This document shows positions 8,097-15,963 of a DNA stretch of 42,384 nucleotides, in pieces (position 1 is the stretch's first letter; every line of letters begins with the position of its first letter). A program made the position numbers and the translations under genes. The notes beneath the pieces are model-generated. The model was not told the origin of the DNA. It ran no database searches and worked only from the letters and a program-made list of their open reading frames with translations. The stretch lies in contig JANQML010000085.1 of the NCBI GenBank assembly GCA_028280105.1, positions 1 through 42,384 of the forward strand. Direction: 5' to 3'. The DNA comes from Desulfobacula sp. (lineage in GTDB: Bacteria; Desulfobacterota; Desulfobacteria; Desulfobacterales; Desulfobacteraceae).

Positions 8097-9113
8097 ATGA
8101 TGAAACGAATTACCTTAAAGGATCTGTCAGAAATGACGGGTTTTTCGATAGCCACTGTTTCAAGGGCGTTAAAGGATCACCCCAGAATTAGTCAAAAAGC
8201 CAAGAAGAAAATCTTTGAGACAGCCGAACAGGTCGGCTATCAACCAAGCATGATAGCCAGAGGTCTTAGAGAAAAAAAAAGCTATCTTATCGGTCTTATT
8301 ATATACGATCTTGATAATCATTTCCACGCTGCTGTGACGCGACGGATAATTGAGGATGCCCAGCTTGAAGGGTATCAGGTAATTATACGAAGCACATTGG
8401 ATCGCCCGGAAGGGGTGGCAGAAGCTATTGAAGACATGAAGAAGAGTGGCGTTGATGGAATAATCATTACTGCGACCAGACTTAAAGAGGAATCAGTAAA
8501 GAACTTAATTAAAGAAAAGTTCCCGGTTGTTCAGGTGATGCGCCGCTTGGAAGATGAAACTGGTGTTCAGATTGTTTCAGATGGCACTTATGGTACGCAT
8601 ATGCTGGTCAATCATCTCTTGCGGTCCGGACGCCGTAAAATTGCAATGATTGGCGGACCTGAAGGCCTATCAACGAGCAAGGGGCGGTATGACGGATACT
8701 TTCAGGCAATGAGAGAAAATGATATTGCTATCAATGAAAAGCTGGTCCTGAAAGGAACCGCTTTCAGCTATGATACGGGATACCGGCTCTGCAAAAAAAT
8801 GTTGCGCCAGGGGCTTAAACCGGATGCCATAGTCTGCGCAGATGACCAGATAGCTTTTGGCGTCATGCAGGCCTTAGATGAAGCCGGTATTTTTATTCCT
8901 GAAGGGATTGCCCTGGTCGGATTTGACGATTGTGAGATGTCGTCTCATCCAAGGATTCAGCTGACCTCGGTCAAATACGATATAAATCAGATGTCTCTTC
9001 TTGCCGTTAGAAGCATATTGAAGCAAATAGAAGGGTGCTGCATTGACTACAAATTAATTAAACTTGTCCCTCAACTGGTCGTGAGGAGGACTTGCGGTTA
9101 CCAGACGGTGTGA
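8097..9113 (+). CDS. LacI-family transcriptional regulator
   Basis: A 338-residue regulator. The N-terminal helix-turn-helix is typical (ITLKDLSEMTGFSIATVSRALKDHP), followed by the hinge (PSMIARGLREKKSYLIGLI) and a periplasmic-binding-protein-like effector domain (for example DGIIITATR, GRYDGYFQAM, PDAIVCADDQIAFGVMQAL and VGFDDCEMS). Members bind palindromic operators and release or bind DNA when a sugar or metabolite is present. The ATG ATG pair at 8097/8100 is chosen as the start because the HTH begins immediately after it; an upstream in-frame extension to 8031 would add 22 residues unlike the family and would cover the operator. Matching operators lie before this gene and before the downstream enzyme-transporter operon, which is its probable target. 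Confidence 0.9.
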   Translation: MMKRITLKDLSEMTGFSIATVSRALKDHPRISQKAKKKIFETAEQVGYQPSMIARGLREKKSYLIGLIIYDLDNHFHAAVTRRIIEDAQLEGYQVIIRSTLDRPEGVAEAIEDMKKSGVDGIIITATRLKEESVKNLIKEKFPVVQVMRRLEDETGVQIVSDGTYGTHMLVNHLLRSGRRKIAMIGGPEGLSTSKGRYDGYFQAMRENDIAINEKLVLKGTAFSYDTGYRLCKKMLRQGLKPDAIVCADDQIAFGVMQALDEAGIFIPEGIALVGFDDCEMSSHPRIQLTSVKYDINQMSLLAVRSILKQIEGCCIDYKLIKLVPQLVVRRTCGYQTV

Positions 9114-9151
9114 TGGAGTCGACCGATTTTTCCAATATATCGGCCTGATTT

Positions 9152-9166
9152 GTGCAATTTTTGCAC
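9152..9166. promoter_or_regulatory. Possible secondary operator half-site pair
   Basis: GTGCAATTTTTGCAC contains the same outer half-sites as the main operator (GTGCAA and TTGCAC), but the spacing is one base shorter and it lacks the central CG. It may be a weak auxiliary LacI-family site or a small hairpin after the regulator gene. Confidence 0.35.
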
Positions 9167-9309
9167 TAAAACCTTCAAAAAGATGATATATTTTCTTTTC
9201 ATAAGTTTGTTCTGCTTTTTTTCATTGCCGATCAACAACGTATGTTTATCAATATAATATCCCGATTTTAAATATTTATTTTAAACATATCCTGTGATTT
9301 AAAAATGGC

Positions 9310-9338
9310 TTGACATTTTTGTTTTTTGCAAATATAGT
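9310..9338 (+). promoter_or_regulatory. Strong sigma-70 promoter of the hisD-like/TRAP operon
   Basis: TTGACA (9310-9315) and TATAGT (9333-9338) have the ideal 17-base spacing. The -35 box is perfect and the -10 box has one mismatch to TATAAT. An operator begins two bases downstream, covering the expected transcription start, so this promoter should be shut off by bound repressor. Confidence 0.8.
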
Positions 9339-9340
9339 TT

Positions 9341-9356
9341 GTGCAAACGTTTGCAC
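9341..9356. promoter_or_regulatory. Perfect LacI-family operator
   Basis: GTGCAAACGTTTGCAC is a 16-bp perfect palindrome with the central CG and AAACGTTT core seen in LacI-family operators. Its position over the predicted transcription start of the strong promoter, and its near-copy upstream of the adjacent lacI-family gene, indicate that the local regulator represses the enzyme and TRAP transporter genes. Confidence 0.85.
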
Positions 9357-9526
9357 ATTTATAGGCAATTTAACAGAGGTTGCGGGGTGATGGGCCGGGA
9401 TAAAAATTAAGTTTATTTGTTAGAGTAAAAGACCGGCCAGAATGGGGGAGCCTCATTCAATTCAACTATCCCGCAGAAACAATCTCTTTCTGTGAACAGA
9501 AAATAAAAACCTAGGAGAATTGATTA

Positions 9527-10804
9527 ATGGCATTATCGTTTTTGAAGGCAGAAAAACAGAAAACCGCCGCTGATTTAGAGAATGTTCAAAAAGCTGTAAA
9601 AGAGATTATAAAAAAAGTAAAAGCAGAAGGGAACGCTGGATTAGCTTACTATCAAAAGAAATTCGACAGCCATACCCCGGGCAGTTTTCGCGTGACGCCG
9701 GAAGTGGCCGCAAAAGCGAAAGAATCTCTTCCCGGTGAGGTTGTGGAAGAACTCGATTTTGCTATCGAACAGGTAACGGCCTTTGCCCAGGCCCAAAAAG
9801 ATTGCTTCAGCTCACTGGAAACGGAGATTCAGCCGGGCATGAAGATGGGGCATCGTGTCATCCCTGTAGATGCCTGTGGGTGCTATATCCCGGCGGGGCG
9901 GTATCCTTGCCTGACCGCTGCTGTCATGTCCATTGCTCCGGCCAAGGTTGCGGGTGTCAAACGGATTGTTGCTGTAAGCCCTCCTGGAGCAATGGGAGAG
10001 ATTCATCCGGGGATTCTTTATACGATCCACGCACTTGGCTGTAATGAAATTTATTGTATGGGCGGTGCACAGGCAATCGCCGCCATGGCGTATGGGACAG
10101 AGACCATAAAACCCGTTGATCTGATTGTTGGGCCGGGGAATCAGTTTGTGGCAGAAGCGAAACGCCAGGTGTACGGAAGAGTTGGCATTGATTTTATTGC
10201 AGGGCCGAGCGAGGTGCTTGTCATTGCGGATGAGTCTGCGAAGGCCGACTGGGTTGCCGCCGACCTGCTGGCACAGGCTGAGCATGATCCAAATGCAAGA
10301 GCCTGCCTGGTTACAACTAGCAGGGCGCTTGCTGAAGAGGCGATGGGGCAAATTGAGCTTCAGCTTAAAGAAAGGTCCACAGAGGAGGTCGCCCGCGCCT
10401 CATGGGTTGACAATGGAATTGTTGCTTTAGTCGATACAATTGAAGAAGCCGTTGAATATACAAATAAATATGCTCCTGAACATTTGGAGATTCACACAGC
10501 AGCACCCCGCAAAGTCCTGAACGGATGCCGTCATTATGGTTCTGCCTTTTTAGGAGAAGATACAGCGGAAGTCTATGCGGATAAAATCGCCGGCCCCAAT
10601 CATACATTGCCCACATCAGGGGTGGCAAGGTACAGCGGCGGGCTCTGGGTCGGTATGTACATGAAGGTGCAGACCCATATGGAAACGGACCGAGAAGCCA
10701 GCATAAAACTTGCCCGATATTCAGAAATCCAGGGTAAATTCGAGGGAATGGATGCCCATCGTTACGCAGCAGCAATCCGGTTAAAAGACTATTTGAAAGA
10801 ATAG
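9527..10804 (+). CDS. Histidinol-dehydrogenase-family NAD-dependent alcohol dehydrogenase (HpsN-like)
   Basis: A 425-residue protein covering the whole HisD fold. Zn ligands expected from E. coli HisD (Gln259, His262, Asp360, His419) are present as Gln250, His253, Asp352 and His411, and the catalytic Glu-His pair as Glu318-His319 in APEHLE. VGPGNQFVAEAKR and AGPSEV are also conserved. The family oxidises a primary alcohol to a carboxylate in two NAD+ steps. The context (LacI operator, TRAP transporter, no his genes) argues for catabolism. The segment GPNHTLPTSGVARYSGGLWV is shared by HisD and by the sulfopropanediol dehydrogenase HpsN, which also occurs with TRAP transporters; dihydroxypropanesulfonate is therefore one candidate substrate, not proven. 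AGGAG lies eight bases before the ATG. Confidence 0.8.
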   Translation: MALSFLKAEKQKTAADLENVQKAVKEIIKKVKAEGNAGLAYYQKKFDSHTPGSFRVTPEVAAKAKESLPGEVVEELDFAIEQVTAFAQAQKDCFSSLETEIQPGMKMGHRVIPVDACGCYIPAGRYPCLTAAVMSIAPAKVAGVKRIVAVSPPGAMGEIHPGILYTIHALGCNEIYCMGGAQAIAAMAYGTETIKPVDLIVGPGNQFVAEAKRQVYGRVGIDFIAGPSEVLVIADESAKADWVAADLLAQAEHDPNARACLVTTSRALAEEAMGQIELQLKERSTEEVARASWVDNGIVALVDTIEEAVEYTNKYAPEHLEIHTAAPRKVLNGCRHYGSAFLGEDTAEVYADKIAGPNHTLPTSGVARYSGGLWVGMYMKVQTHMETDREASIKLARYSEIQGKFEGMDAHRYAAAIRLKDYLKE

Positions 10805-10879
10805 CGAGCCGGAGTCTGGACAGCAGGTCAACTGTATTAAAGGTCAACTGTATTAATTTTTAAGTTTTAGGAGGGAAAA

Positions 10880-11923
10880 ATGATTAAATCTTTCAAACTG
10901 CATCTTAGGAACGTTACAGGTTTCTCAATTCTGTTACTGCTGATTATCTTGATGCTGGTACCCGTATCTGTGGCAGCCAAAACGTATCACCTGAAGATCG
11001 GTTGTTTAGAATCGCCTGACGGCCCCAATACACTGGGTTGGAAGACCTTTGAACAATATGTTGAGTCTGCCAGTGGTGGCCGGATTAATGTGGATATCTA
11101 TCCCTCAAGCCAATTGGGGGATTCTGAAAAGTTGCTTGAAGGCCTTAAGTTAGGTATTCATAAAATGGCTCAAGGGGACGAATCAATCACTGGTGCATAC
11201 GATCCTATGATGATCTGGTTCACCCCGTATTTGTTTCAAGATGAGTTCGTAATGAAGAAGTTTTTCGAAAGCAGGACATTCGAAGAGCTGAGCAATATGA
11301 TGGCCAAAGATCTGGGCGTACGCCCCCTTGGTGTGGCCCCTTATGGATTTTATAATTTTATCAATAAAAAACGGGCTGTTCACCGCATTGAAGATCTTGA
11401 TGGATTGAAATTGAGAACACTTCCAAACAGTCAGCTGACTATCAAAACCTGGGAGGCTTTAGGTGCCGCGGCTACGCCGGTTTCCTGGGCAGAAATTTAT
11501 ACGGCAATTAAAACCGGAGTTATTGACGGATTAGGCCACACGCTGACGATTATGGTTGACCAGAGATATTATGAAGTGGCGAAGAATGTAACGCTCGACA
11601 TGAGTATGGGGTGCGCAAATCTTTACCTGATCAATGAAAAATTCTATCAATCATTGCCAAAGGATTTACAGATGGTTCTCAAAAAGGGTTCACAGATGGC
11701 CGCGGCTACGGAGTTTGGTATCGCAACCTACCGCAACCGTGTTGTTTCCATCGATACACTGAAAAATAATGGTGTTAAGGTCGTATCCTTAAGCGCGGCT
11801 GAAAAAGCACGATTGAAAAAAGCCGCTCATGATGCCGTAATGCCGTGGATAACGGAAAAAGTTGGAGAAAAAATGGCTGCCCAAGTCCTGGAAACCATCG
11901 CTGCCATTGAAGCCGGAATGTAG
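10880..11923 (+). CDS. TRAP transporter periplasmic substrate-binding protein (DctP family)
   Basis: A 347-residue protein with a signal peptide ending near VAA|KTYHLK at about residue 34. The mature part matches the DctP/TRAP binding-protein family: WKTFEQYVESASGGRINVDIYPSSQLG, then LDGLKLRTLPNSQLTIKTWEALGAAATPVSWAE. The usual carboxylate-binding Arg is expected in the LKLRTLPN motif (about Arg175), so the ligand is probably an organic acid or sulfonate. It is the second gene of the LacI-controlled operon, 75 bases after the hisD-like gene, with a strong AGGAGG site. A hairpin after the gene probably makes binding protein more abundant than the membrane subunits, as is common in TRAP operons. 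Confidence 0.9.
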   Translation: MIKSFKLHLRNVTGFSILLLLIILMLVPVSVAAKTYHLKIGCLESPDGPNTLGWKTFEQYVESASGGRINVDIYPSSQLGDSEKLLEGLKLGIHKMAQGDESITGAYDPMMIWFTPYLFQDEFVMKKFFESRTFEELSNMMAKDLGVRPLGVAPYGFYNFINKKRAVHRIEDLDGLKLRTLPNSQLTIKTWEALGAAATPVSWAEIYTAIKTGVIDGLGHTLTIMVDQRYYEVAKNVTLDMSMGCANLYLINEKFYQSLPKDLQMVLKKGSQMAAATEFGIATYRNRVVSIDTLKNNGVKVVSLSAAEKARLKKAAHDAVMPWITEKVGEKMAAQVLETIAAIEAGM

Positions 11924-11967
11924 TTAGTTGGCCAGGTCATCCAGATGGTGGATATGCCAGAAGAGAC

Positions 11968-12002
11968 CCCCCTGTCGGTGCCTTGCAGACACCGACAGGG
12001 GG
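11968..12002 (+). terminator. Hairpin between dctP and dctQ (attenuator or mRNA stabiliser)
   Basis: CCCCCTGTCGGTG (11968-11980) pairs perfectly with CACCGACAGGGGG (11990-12002), giving a 13-bp stem and 9-base loop followed by CTTTATT. The weak T-rich tail suggests partial termination or 3' protection of the dctP message, not a complete stop. Confidence 0.7.
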
Positions 12003-12067
12003 CTTTATTCCAAAATATGAGGCGGAACAACTGAAGTGTTTGCTTTGTCTCCAACAAAAAACATCTT

Positions 12068-12562
12068 ATGAAAAAAATAACAACCGTTCTGGATCATCTC
12101 ATCCGAGTCGTCATTATATTGGCAACCGCTGGAATGCTGGGCGTCATCTGTCTGCAGATCTTTTGTCGTTTTATATTGAACGATGCACTTTCATGGCCGG
12201 AAGAGGCTGCCCGGTTTCTAATGATATGGTCGCTGTTTTTGGCCGGCGGGTACGCTTTGAAAGATCGTGAACATATTGGACTCACTTTTTTCGCAAATCG
12301 CCTTCCAGAAAGGATAAGAGCCTTTATGACCGTTATCCTCCATCTTTTTATAATTGGATTTCTATGTGTTGTCGTCATTGGCGGATGTCAGGAAGTCATC
12401 AGCCTGATGCCGCTTAAAACAGGCGCTTTGCGGATATCTCGAGCAGTGCCTTATCTTATCATGCCTATCAGCGGCGTGTTTTATATCGCTGTATCGGCAC
12501 GGCTTTTAATCGAAGATTTGAGGCTTATCATCAAAGATAATCCTGGCGTGAGGTCCAAATGA
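12068..12562 (+). CDS. TRAP transporter small permease subunit (DctQ family)
   Basis: A 164-residue membrane protein with four predicted helices (about 11-30, 50-68, 88-110 and 128-148) and the DctQ-family signature FCRFILNDALSWPEEAARFLMIWS. It forms the small membrane partner of DctM in a sodium- or proton-driven TRAP transporter. No clear ribosome-binding site precedes the ATG, which may fit lower expression than DctP. Its last codon overlaps the dctM start (ATGA), indicating translational coupling. Confidence 0.88.
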   Translation: MKKITTVLDHLIRVVIILATAGMLGVICLQIFCRFILNDALSWPEEAARFLMIWSLFLAGGYALKDREHIGLTFFANRLPERIRAFMTVILHLFIIGFLCVVVIGGCQEVISLMPLKTGALRISRAVPYLIMPISGVFYIAVSARLLIEDLRLIIKDNPGVRSK

Positions 12563-13842
12563 CACTTGCAATTTTAATCATATCCTTTGTCCTGTTTATT
12601 CTCATGGGGATGCCCATAGCATTTGCAATAGGTATCTCCTCATTGTTTGCACTGATGACCCAGGATGTGCCGCTGATTCTTATATCCCATTATATGTTTT
12701 CGGGTGTTGATTCATTTATTCTCTGCGCTATTCCAATGTTTGTGCTGGCCGGAGAGATTATGCTTCATGGGGGCATGACAAAATCATTGACTGATTTTTC
12801 TGATGTGTTAGTCGGTAAAATCAGAGGGGGACTGGGTCATACGAACATTATGGCCAGTACTTTTTTCGCCGGTATCACCGGTTCGGCAACAGCTGATACG
12901 ACTGCCATTGGTTCCATTCTAATTCCTGCCATGTCCGGAAAAGGCTACAGCCGAGCATACAGCACGGCAATAACCATTGCATCATCGGTAATAGGACCGA
13001 TAATTCCCCCGAGTTTGACTTTTGTTATATATGCGCTTGCCGTGGGCAACGTATCTATCGGCGGGCTGTTTTTAGCCGGTATTATTCCCGGAATTCTCAC
13101 CGGTATTGGACTGATGACGATTAATTATGTCATAAGCCGGAAACGAAATTATGAAAAAAGAACCGAACCTTATGCTTGGAGTGATATTTTAAAAATTGTC
13201 AAACAAAGTGCTATCGTTCTGATTATGCCACTGCTAATCGTTGTCGGCGTGATCAGCGGTGCATATACTGCAACGGAATCGGCAGCGGCGGCGTCAGCTT
13301 ATGCCCTTATTGTATGCATGGTTCTTTTTCGCAGTTTAAAGCTCTCCGATCTAAAGAAAATTTTTTTTAACAGTGCCAAAGTAAGTTCTATCATGTTTTT
13401 GTTATTGGCAACCAGCAATCTGTTCAGCTATGTTTTGGCAACGGAAAACGTTCCTGCCTTTATGGCTGATCTATTGCACGGTGTGACGGAAAATCCGCTG
13501 ATATTTTTATTGTTTCTTAATGTAATGCTTTTGTTGATTGGCTGCGTTGTCGATCTCTTTCCGGCAATTTTCATTTTTGGACCTATTTTTGCGCCGGTGG
13601 CAGCTTCATATGGTATTTCACCACTTCACTTCGGGCTTATATTTTGTGTCAACCTTTTAGTCGGTTTGAATACCCCGCCGGTTGGATCCGGCCTTTTTAT
13701 CGGTGCTGCAATCGGTAATGTGAAATTGGAAGAACTGATCAAAGAAGTCACGCCGTTTATCATAATGGAGTTCGTCATCCTTTTACTCATTACCTATATT
13801 CCGTTTATAACAACATTTGTTCCATCATTAGCCGGTTTTTGA
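12559..13842 (+). CDS. TRAP transporter large permease subunit (DctM family)
   Basis: A 427-residue protein with about twelve hydrophobic helices. Family features are GITGSATADTTAIGSILIPAM in the first half, the IGPIIPPSLTFVIYA loop, and FCVNLLVGLNTPPVGSGLF near the C terminus. It is the transport channel of the TRAP system, working with the DctP and DctQ proteins encoded just upstream. Length and ends agree with the family. AGGT in the end of dctQ serves as ribosome-binding site. The gene ends within 35 bases of the ISAs1-type transposase remnant on the opposite strand. Confidence 0.9.
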   Translation: MTLAILIISFVLFILMGMPIAFAIGISSLFALMTQDVPLILISHYMFSGVDSFILCAIPMFVLAGEIMLHGGMTKSLTDFSDVLVGKIRGGLGHTNIMASTFFAGITGSATADTTAIGSILIPAMSGKGYSRAYSTAITIASSVIGPIIPPSLTFVIYALAVGNVSIGGLFLAGIIPGILTGIGLMTINYVISRKRNYEKRTEPYAWSDILKIVKQSAIVLIMPLLIVVGVISGAYTATESAAAASAYALIVCMVLFRSLKLSDLKKIFFNSAKVSSIMFLLLATSNLFSYVLATENVPAFMADLLHGVTENPLIFLLFLNVMLLLIGCVVDLFPAIFIFGPIFAPVAASYGISPLHFGLIFCVNLLVGLNTPPVGSGLFIGAAIGNVKLEELIKEVTPFIIMEFVILLLITYIPFITTFVPSLAGF

Positions 13843-13876
13843 TGACAGGGCCAGCGCGCATAATGGATCGGAATAG

Positions 13877-14077
13877 AGGCAATTGTAAAAACCGTTTAAA
13901 TCCGTCAGATTTGGCCCGGCCGAATTCAGTCACCTGGGTCCAGCAGTCCGCGCCGCAAATGATGGCGCAAAGAGAGATCAGGATCATGTCGTCAAGCAGG
14001 TGCCTCGTGTTGCGATCTCTTGGGTCCTAAATGCAGTCAAGGGGTTTTAGTAAAGGTGAACCGAGGAAATGTATCAT
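13877..14077 (-). pseudogene. Decayed ISAs1-family transposase (N-terminal fragment)
   Basis: The minus-strand frame starts with ATG at 14077 and reads MIHFLGSPLLKPLDCI, a TAG stop, then DPRDRNTRHLLDDMILISLC and AIICGADCWTQVTEFGRAKS, ending at FKRFLQLP. This closely resembles the N-terminal DPR...LCAVICGAD...FLxLP region of ISAs1 transposases. The family is normally about 370 residues; the similarity breaks at about 13877, so only some 65 residues remain. Together with the internal stop this is a dead fragment. It marks the right edge of the LacI-HisD-TRAP islet. Confidence 0.78.
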
Positions 14078-14118
14078 AGTGTAACCGCCTAAAACTTAAT
14101 GTTTTTAAGGAGATTACC

Positions 14119-14169
14119 ATGCAACCAAACAAAAGCCTATATTTTTCATATAATTTGAACCGGTTATGA
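14119..14169 (+). CDS. Very small ORF with a strong ribosome-binding site
   Basis: ATG at 14119 opens a 16-codon frame (MQPNKSLYFSYNLNRL) preceded by AAGGAG at a good distance. It may be the truncated start of a gene lost during the insertion-sequence rearrangement, or a genuine microprotein or leader peptide. Nothing about function can be said. Confidence 0.25.
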   Translation: MQPNKSLYFSYNLNRL

Positions 14170-14353
14170 TTTACAAGTAAATATTTCAATAAAATCAGAT
14201 TTTTATGTGCAAAAACAATCAAACTCAAAAGCAGTTTTTATGCCAAAAGTCACATGCGATTGCCCTGCCCTCCTTTTAAACCGGCTTGTATACCGCGTTA
14301 AAAAATGATAGTCTACCCATAATTCATTTTACATATAATTTTGGTCAGGTGTG

Positions 14354-14512
14354 ATGAATATATGGATTCCAACGTTCTTATATCACGCTTTCCCGCTTCT
14401 TAGTGTCGTAACAGGCTTTACACTGGCAGCCATTGTCTCTCACCCGTTGAGCATTCTCACTGCCACCGGCCTTTACATTTATGCGTTTCGCGTTTTGTGG
14501 TTAAGAGCATGA
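14354..14512 (+). CDS. Small two-helix membrane protein
   Basis: A 52-residue frame starting at ATG 14354 (MNIWIPTFLYHAFPLLSVV) with AGGTG five bases upstream. Two hydrophobic segments (about residues 8-27 and 31-48) are separated by a short SHP turn, and the C terminus is basic (VLWLRA). Its pattern (start MNIWIP, aromatic-Pro, two helices, terminal WLR) resembles a family of tiny hypothetical membrane proteins in Proteobacteria, recognised only in outline. It lies between the dead transposase and the convergent response-regulator gene; function unknown. Confidence 0.5.
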   Translation: MNIWIPTFLYHAFPLLSVVTGFTLAAIVSHPLSILTATGLYIYAFRVLWLRA

Positions 14513-14559
14513 AATTAGGAGACAGCCCCCCGGAAAATTCCGGTTCAGGTCAGGTGCCT

Positions 14560-15963
14560 TCATACCGGCTGCCTGTAGGCGGCCATGTCAATACCCAGGC
14601 GTTTGACGATCTTTTGAATGGATGCCCGCTCAAGACCGCTGATTCTGGACGCTTCGGAAATATTTCCCCCGGTGTCCGTAAACAGGGTATGCAGGTAGTT
14701 TTTTGAAAAAAAATCCAATGCCTCCTTTTTCGCCTCCTTGTAACTGACGCGGCCGTTCCGATCCGCACCGGAATCGGGTTCCAATTCACCTTCAACCCGG
14801 TTGATCAGACCCAAATCAATGGTTCTGCCGTTTGAAAACACGGCCATCCGTCTCATATAATTGAGCAGTTCGCGAACATTTCCCGGCCAGGGCTGGCTCG
14901 AAAAATATCCAAGGGCAGCCGGATCGATTTGCATGGGTTTCATCCCCAGTTCACGGCAGGTTTGATTGATAAATTCCCGGGCCAGTAAAGGGATGTCATC
15001 TTTTCGCCGGCGAAGCGGCGGCACTTTAATGGAGAGTACATTTAAGCGATAGTAAAGATCTTCCCGGAATGTTCCCTGGCGGATCTTTGACTCCAAATCC
15101 TGGTTGGTCAGGGCGATGATCCTGACATCGGCTGTTTTTGAGATACTGCTGCCCACGGGCTTAACTTCTTTGTCCTGCAGGAACTTGAGCAGCTTGGCCT
15201 GGATCACGGGGCTGATATCCCCGATTTCATCCAGGATAAGCGTCCCTTTATCCGCTGACATGAAAAAACCGTCACGGTTCCTGTCGGCACCGGTGAATGC
15301 CCCCTTCACATGACCGAACAACTCGCTTTCAAGCAGTTGCTCGGGAATAGCCGGGCAATGCAATGCATGGCAGACCGCATCCCTTCGTTTGGAAAGTTCG
15401 TGAATCCCCCTTGCGATATACTCTTTCCCGCTGCCTGACTCCCCGGTCACAAGAACGGTATAATCGGTAACGGAAATAGCGGATATCTTTTTTTGAAGCT
15501 GCTTCATCACCGCACTCTGCCACATAAACCGCCGCCCGGGTTTTAATTGGTCCACCAATGCCTGAAGCCGCTGATTCTCGATTGAGAGGCGATAATGTTC
15601 GACCGCTCTTTCAACGGTAATATAGAGGCTTTCCCGTGCCACCGGTTTGGTCAGAAAATCCCACGCACCCTTTTTCAATGCTTTGACTGCGGTTTCAACC
15701 GTACCGTGTCCGGTGATCATAATCACGCAGAGCAGGGGGTTCATCTCCAGGCCGATCTTAAGCAGTTCCTGGCCGGATATGCCCGGCATCCTCAAGTCGG
15801 ACAGCATGACGCCGATTGTCTCGGTCTTCAGCCGGTCAACAGCCGCCTCGCCGGAATCCGACCCGATAATATCCAGTGATGAAAACTTCTTTTTCAGGTT
15901 CCGGATAATCCCTTTTAAAAAATCTTTATTATCGTCAACAACAAGAATGGAGAACGAATCCAT
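14560..15963 (-). CDS. Sigma-54-dependent response regulator (NtrC family)
   Basis: A 467-residue regulator. The receiver domain (1-120) has the acidic pair Asp10-Asp11, phospho-acceptor Asp56 in MLSDLRMPG and Lys in LTKPV. The AAA+ domain (about 145-375) has Walker A GESGSGKE, the sigma-54 contact loop GAFTGA and Walker B GTLILDEIG. A C-terminal Fis-type helix-turn-helix (NISEASRISGLERASIQKIVKRLG) completes it. When phosphorylated it should form a ring that activates sigma-54 RNA polymerase. Its ATG directly follows the stop codon of the upstream kinase gene (TAAATG), so the two are co-translated partners. No sigma-54 promoter was recognised nearby, so its target genes are unknown. Confidence 0.93.
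   Translation of the reverse strand: MDSFSILVVDDNKDFLKGIIRNLKKKFSSLDIIGSDSGEAAVDRLKTETIGVMLSDLRMPGISGQELLKIGLEMNPLLCVIMITGHGTVETAVKALKKGAWDFLTKPVARESLYITVERAVEHYRLSIENQRLQALVDQLKPGRRFMWQSAVMKQLQKKISAISVTDYTVLVTGESGSGKEYIARGIHELSKRRDAVCHALHCPAIPEQLLESELFGHVKGAFTGADRNRDGFFMSADKGTLILDEIGDISPVIQAKLLKFLQDKEVKPVGSSISKTADVRIIALTNQDLESKIRQGTFREDLYYRLNVLSIKVPPLRRRKDDIPLLAREFINQTCRELGMKPMQIDPAALGYFSSQPWPGNVRELLNYMRRMAVFSNGRTIDLGLINRVEGELEPDSGADRNGRVSYKEAKKEALDFFSKNYLHTLFTDTGGNISEASRISGLERASIQKIVKRLGIDMAAYRQPV

Larger units (their letters stand above)
9114..9526 (+). other. AT-rich regulatory region between regulator and hisD-like operon
   Basis: This gap has no coding potential. It holds a GTGCAA/TTGCAC inverted repeat (9152-9166), a strong promoter (9310-9338) with an operator directly behind it (9341-9356), and then about 170 bases of leader with no feature I recognise before the AGGAG ribosome-binding site of the next gene. 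Confidence 0.7.

Noticed and set aside
13805-14030. Plus-strand 63-residue frame (13839-14030) after dctM
   Set aside because: It is antisense to the ISAs1-type transposase fragment, which explains the openness of the region.
14037-14228. Minus-strand 63-residue frame
   Set aside because: It is out of frame with the recognisable transposase residues, overlaps the small plus-strand frame and shows no family features.
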